DNA of 64,000 bases from Marinicella gelatinilytica. Lineage in GTDB: Bacteria; Pseudomonadota; Gammaproteobacteria; Xanthomonadales; Marinicellaceae. The notes beneath the pieces were generated by a model. That model had not been told where the DNA came from and did no database searches. It worked only from the letters and a program-made list of their open reading frames with translations. This document shows, in pieces, positions 61,985-64,000 of this stretch. The translations under genes were made by a program, and so were the position numbers. Positions within the stretch are counted from its first letter, which is position 1, and every line of letters begins with the position of its first letter. The DNA is taken from the NCBI RefSeq assembly GCF_026410405.1, contig NZ_JAPMLN010000002.1:162944-226943 (forward strand). The letters run 5' to 3'.

Positions 61985-63570
61985 TGGTCACATTCGTCAG
62001 CCAATGCGAAAAGAAAGCCCTCAAAAAAACCCGCCGGGTGTTAGACGCCTTCGCCAATCGCATCGGGGATAACACCTGGCAAACCGTCATCACCAAAGAA
62101 GGCTTACAAGCCGCGCACAAACTCCTTAAGAAAACCGCCAGTAAAAGCACCGCCGTCAGCTGCCACTGGATTCGATCTCGCGCCCGCTCTGAACTCTTGT
62201 GGATAGTGGGCAAACGTTATGAATTTAATGAAATGGGGTATGTGCCGGTGAATAGCACCCGAAGAAATATTTTACACAATGAATGGAAAAGTGATTGGAC
62301 TTATATTTCATGTATTCAAATTATCGCCACTTTAGCCGCTCTATTACATGATATCGGTAAATCGACTATTGGCTTTCAGGCTAAACTGATCAATTTCACA
62401 GCTTATGGTGACCCTTATCGTCACGAATGGCTATCACTTAAATTGTTTGAATGGCTGATTAAAGATTGTGAAACTGATGAAGCTTGGTTGCAACGATTTG
62501 CCAATATTGAGGATTATCTATCAGAAAACTTAAACGACCATAACTCACTGCTTGAGGTGATTACAAATAATAAAGAAAAATCAACTATGGGCACAATGCC
62601 ACCACTCGCTCAATGGATCGCATGGTTAATTGTAACCCATCATAGGCTACCTCCTTTTGGTGAGATATATTACAACGCCAAACAAATTAAAAACCTTAAA
62701 AGTAGTGGCAAATTTTTTAAACGTGACCTCGCAAAATTTTATCAACATGTCAAAGCTATCGATTATTGGGTCAAAAACCCATCTTTATTTGAAGGCAAAA
62801 ACAAAATATCTGACACTCAACAACAAACTTTTTGGGATTTTAATCAATTGGTCTTAAACAGCCCTGTCTGGCAAAAAGCGTTGAAAAGATGGTCAAATAA
62901 AGCCCTACAAAACACCACTTTAATCAATTTAAGCCAACAGGCATCAGATAAATCAACAAGTATTTCTGACCCAATGTTACTACACCTATCACGTTTATCT
63001 TTAATGATAGGTGATCACAATTACTCGAGTTTAGATTCTGATGATCATCGACGTGTTTCCGGGGATGAAAGTTACAAACAATTAGCGGCTAATACCGATA
63101 GAAAAACAAAACAAATAAAACAGTCGCTTGATGAGCATTTATTGGGTGTCAGTCGTTTTACCTCTGAGTTTGCCAGAGTTTTACCCATCATTTCTCAAGA
63201 GTTACCAACATTAAAAGACCACAACAGCCTGGCTAAAGACACCGATATAAACCGCTTCAAATGGCAGAATAAAGCCGCTTTATTAGCACGGAAAGCCCAA
63301 GATGAATCTCAGGAGCATGGTTTTTTTGGCGTAAATATGGCGTCAACCGGTTGTGGTAAAACAATTGGTAATGCCCGAATTATGTATGCGCTTTCAGAAA
63401 AACAAGGTGCGCGTTTTACTGTGGCCTTAGGCTTGCGGGTACTTACCTTACAAACAGGTGAAAGTTTTCGAAAGGATTTAGACTTATCCAATGAACAATT
63501 GGCCATTCTGGTCGGTGGCAGTGCACAGAAACAGCTTTACGAATTTAATCAATCAAATGAACCTGCTTGA
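61981..63570 (+). pseudogene. cas3: Cas2-Cas3 fusion, type I-F, truncated by an IS30 element
   Basis: 529 residues of an expected 1,050-1,150. Present: Cas2-like domain about 1-95 ('MMVTFVSQCEKKALKKTR'), HD nuclease with 'LLHDIGKSTIGFQAKL' (about 120), and the start of the helicase with Walker A 'STGCGKTIGNARIMYAL' (about 455-471). The frame ends just after 'GGSAQKQLYEF', where foreign sequence begins; helicase motifs II-VI and the C-terminal domain are missing. The Cas2 and HD parts could still be made. Without the helicase, target degradation should fail, unless an intact remainder is expressed beyond the element. Confidence 0.9.
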
Positions 63571-64000
63571 ATTCAAGTAATAAGTGCAATTTAATCATGC
63601 AGCAAGTAAATCGACTTGCTGCCCCATAAATAATTCATTCGGAGATTTCCCGCCTCTTGTTTTCCGTGGTCTGTTATTCAGGCAATCCATTACGTGTTCT
63701 ATTTGTTCATCTGTGACTTGATTGAAGTCGGTTCCCTTTGGAAAATATTGCCTGATTAAGCCATTGGTATTTTCATTGATACCACGCTCCCAGGAGCTAT
63801 AAGGATGGGCAAAATAAATGTCAGCCTTTAGTCCTTCTGCAATCAATTCATGCGCTGCAAACTCCAAACCATTATCCAATGTAATAGTCAGTATTTGGTC
63901 AACTAAATGTGCCATACCTTCAATGGCTGCCTCCGCCAACAGTGAAGCTTGTTTTCCGGTTAACCGGAAGATCATGGTGTACAAGGTCTTTCTTTCAACC
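63571..64000. mobile_element. IS30-family insertion sequence (partial, runs past the window)
   Basis: The sequence after the broken cas3 frame includes a minus-strand IS30-type transposase 3' end. The end of the element is near 63571-63594 (ATTCAAGTAATAAGTGCAAT is the likely terminal inverted repeat, at 63572-63591). The other end and any target duplication lie outside the window. Confidence 0.75.
63595..64000 (-). CDS. IS30-family transposase (C-terminal part)
   Basis: Open from the window edge; about 134 residues of the C-terminus are visible, starting 'VERKTLYTMIFRLTGKQASL'. The DDE core is clear: second Asp in 'TLDNGLEFAAHE' and Glu in 'SSWERGINENTNGLIRQYFP', with 'LNNRPRKTRGGKSPNELF' near the end. 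The N-terminal helix-turn-helix and first Asp are beyond the window. No frameshift is seen in this part, so the element may be active. Confidence 0.92.
   Translation of the reverse strand, partial: VERKTLYTMIFRLTGKQASLLAEAAIEGMAHLVDQILTITLDNGLEFAAHELIAEGLKADIYFAHPYSSWERGINENTNGLIRQYFPKGTDFNQVTDEQIEHVMDCLNNRPRKTRGGKSPNELFMGQQVDLLAA

Overview
The window looks like a chromosomal segment of a marine-type gammaproteobacterium. The evidence is the his leader-peptide attenuation, TyrR, pcm next to tolC, rsmG-parA-parB order, type I-F cas genes and moderately low GC. The pairing of GTP-type PEPCK, N-terminally extended GAPDH and a sulfurylase/APS kinase fusion would fit a Marinicella-like lineage, but that is inference from recall and was not searched.

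Regions. 1-4.4 kb: end of a large secreted repeat protein, three tandem phage-tail-collar proteins, two DUF6916-like small proteins, a GNAT enzyme and a secreted protein. 4.5-9.5 kb: a GntR-ABC exporter operon and an ankyrin lipoprotein/acyltransferase operon whose promoters share one operator, flanked by an intact and a remnant copy of a small lipoprotein gene. 9.6-12.3 kb: nucleoside transporter, HNH protein, repeat-rich spacer. 12.3-19 kb: minus-strand operon tyrR, sulfurylase/APS kinase, 5'-3' exonuclease and a degenerate NtrC-type regulator, divergent from a methionine gamma-lyase gene with TYR-box-like sites between. 19-28.3 kb: housekeeping and envelope genes (lysophospholipid flippase/acyltransferase, META lipoprotein, M23 peptidase, tsaB, extensin-like, esterase, Nramp-like and MgtE transporters, rimI). 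28.4-39 kb: pckG, parB-parA-rsmG, pcm-tolC, PilZ, DUF1631, GAPDH. 39-48 kb: a frameshifted gene of unknown family, tRNA-Asp, DUF924, M1 peptidase, MFS efflux, aldehyde dehydrogenase, a shortened fructosamine kinase-like gene, VOC and WYL proteins. 48.2-55.5 kb: the complete histidine operon. 55.5-57.6 kb: a PhoB-type promoter with a DUF47-Pit phosphate pair. 57.6-60.7 kb: GT2 and YfhO membrane proteins. 61-64 kb: type I-F cas1 and cas2-3, the latter cut by an IS30-family element that runs off the window.

The most unusual part is the his operon. Two complete leader peptide/attenuator modules stand in tandem, the first apparently on a leaderless transcript. They are followed by hisG, hisC fused to a HAD phosphatase domain, hisB (dehydratase only), hisH, hisF, a hisA-hisI-hisE triple fusion, and hisD last. 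With the HAD domain as candidate histidinol-phosphate phosphatase, every step of the pathway from ATP/PRPP to histidine is covered by these seven genes. Second in interest are the shared GntR operator and the IS30-broken type I-F adaptation/interference operon.
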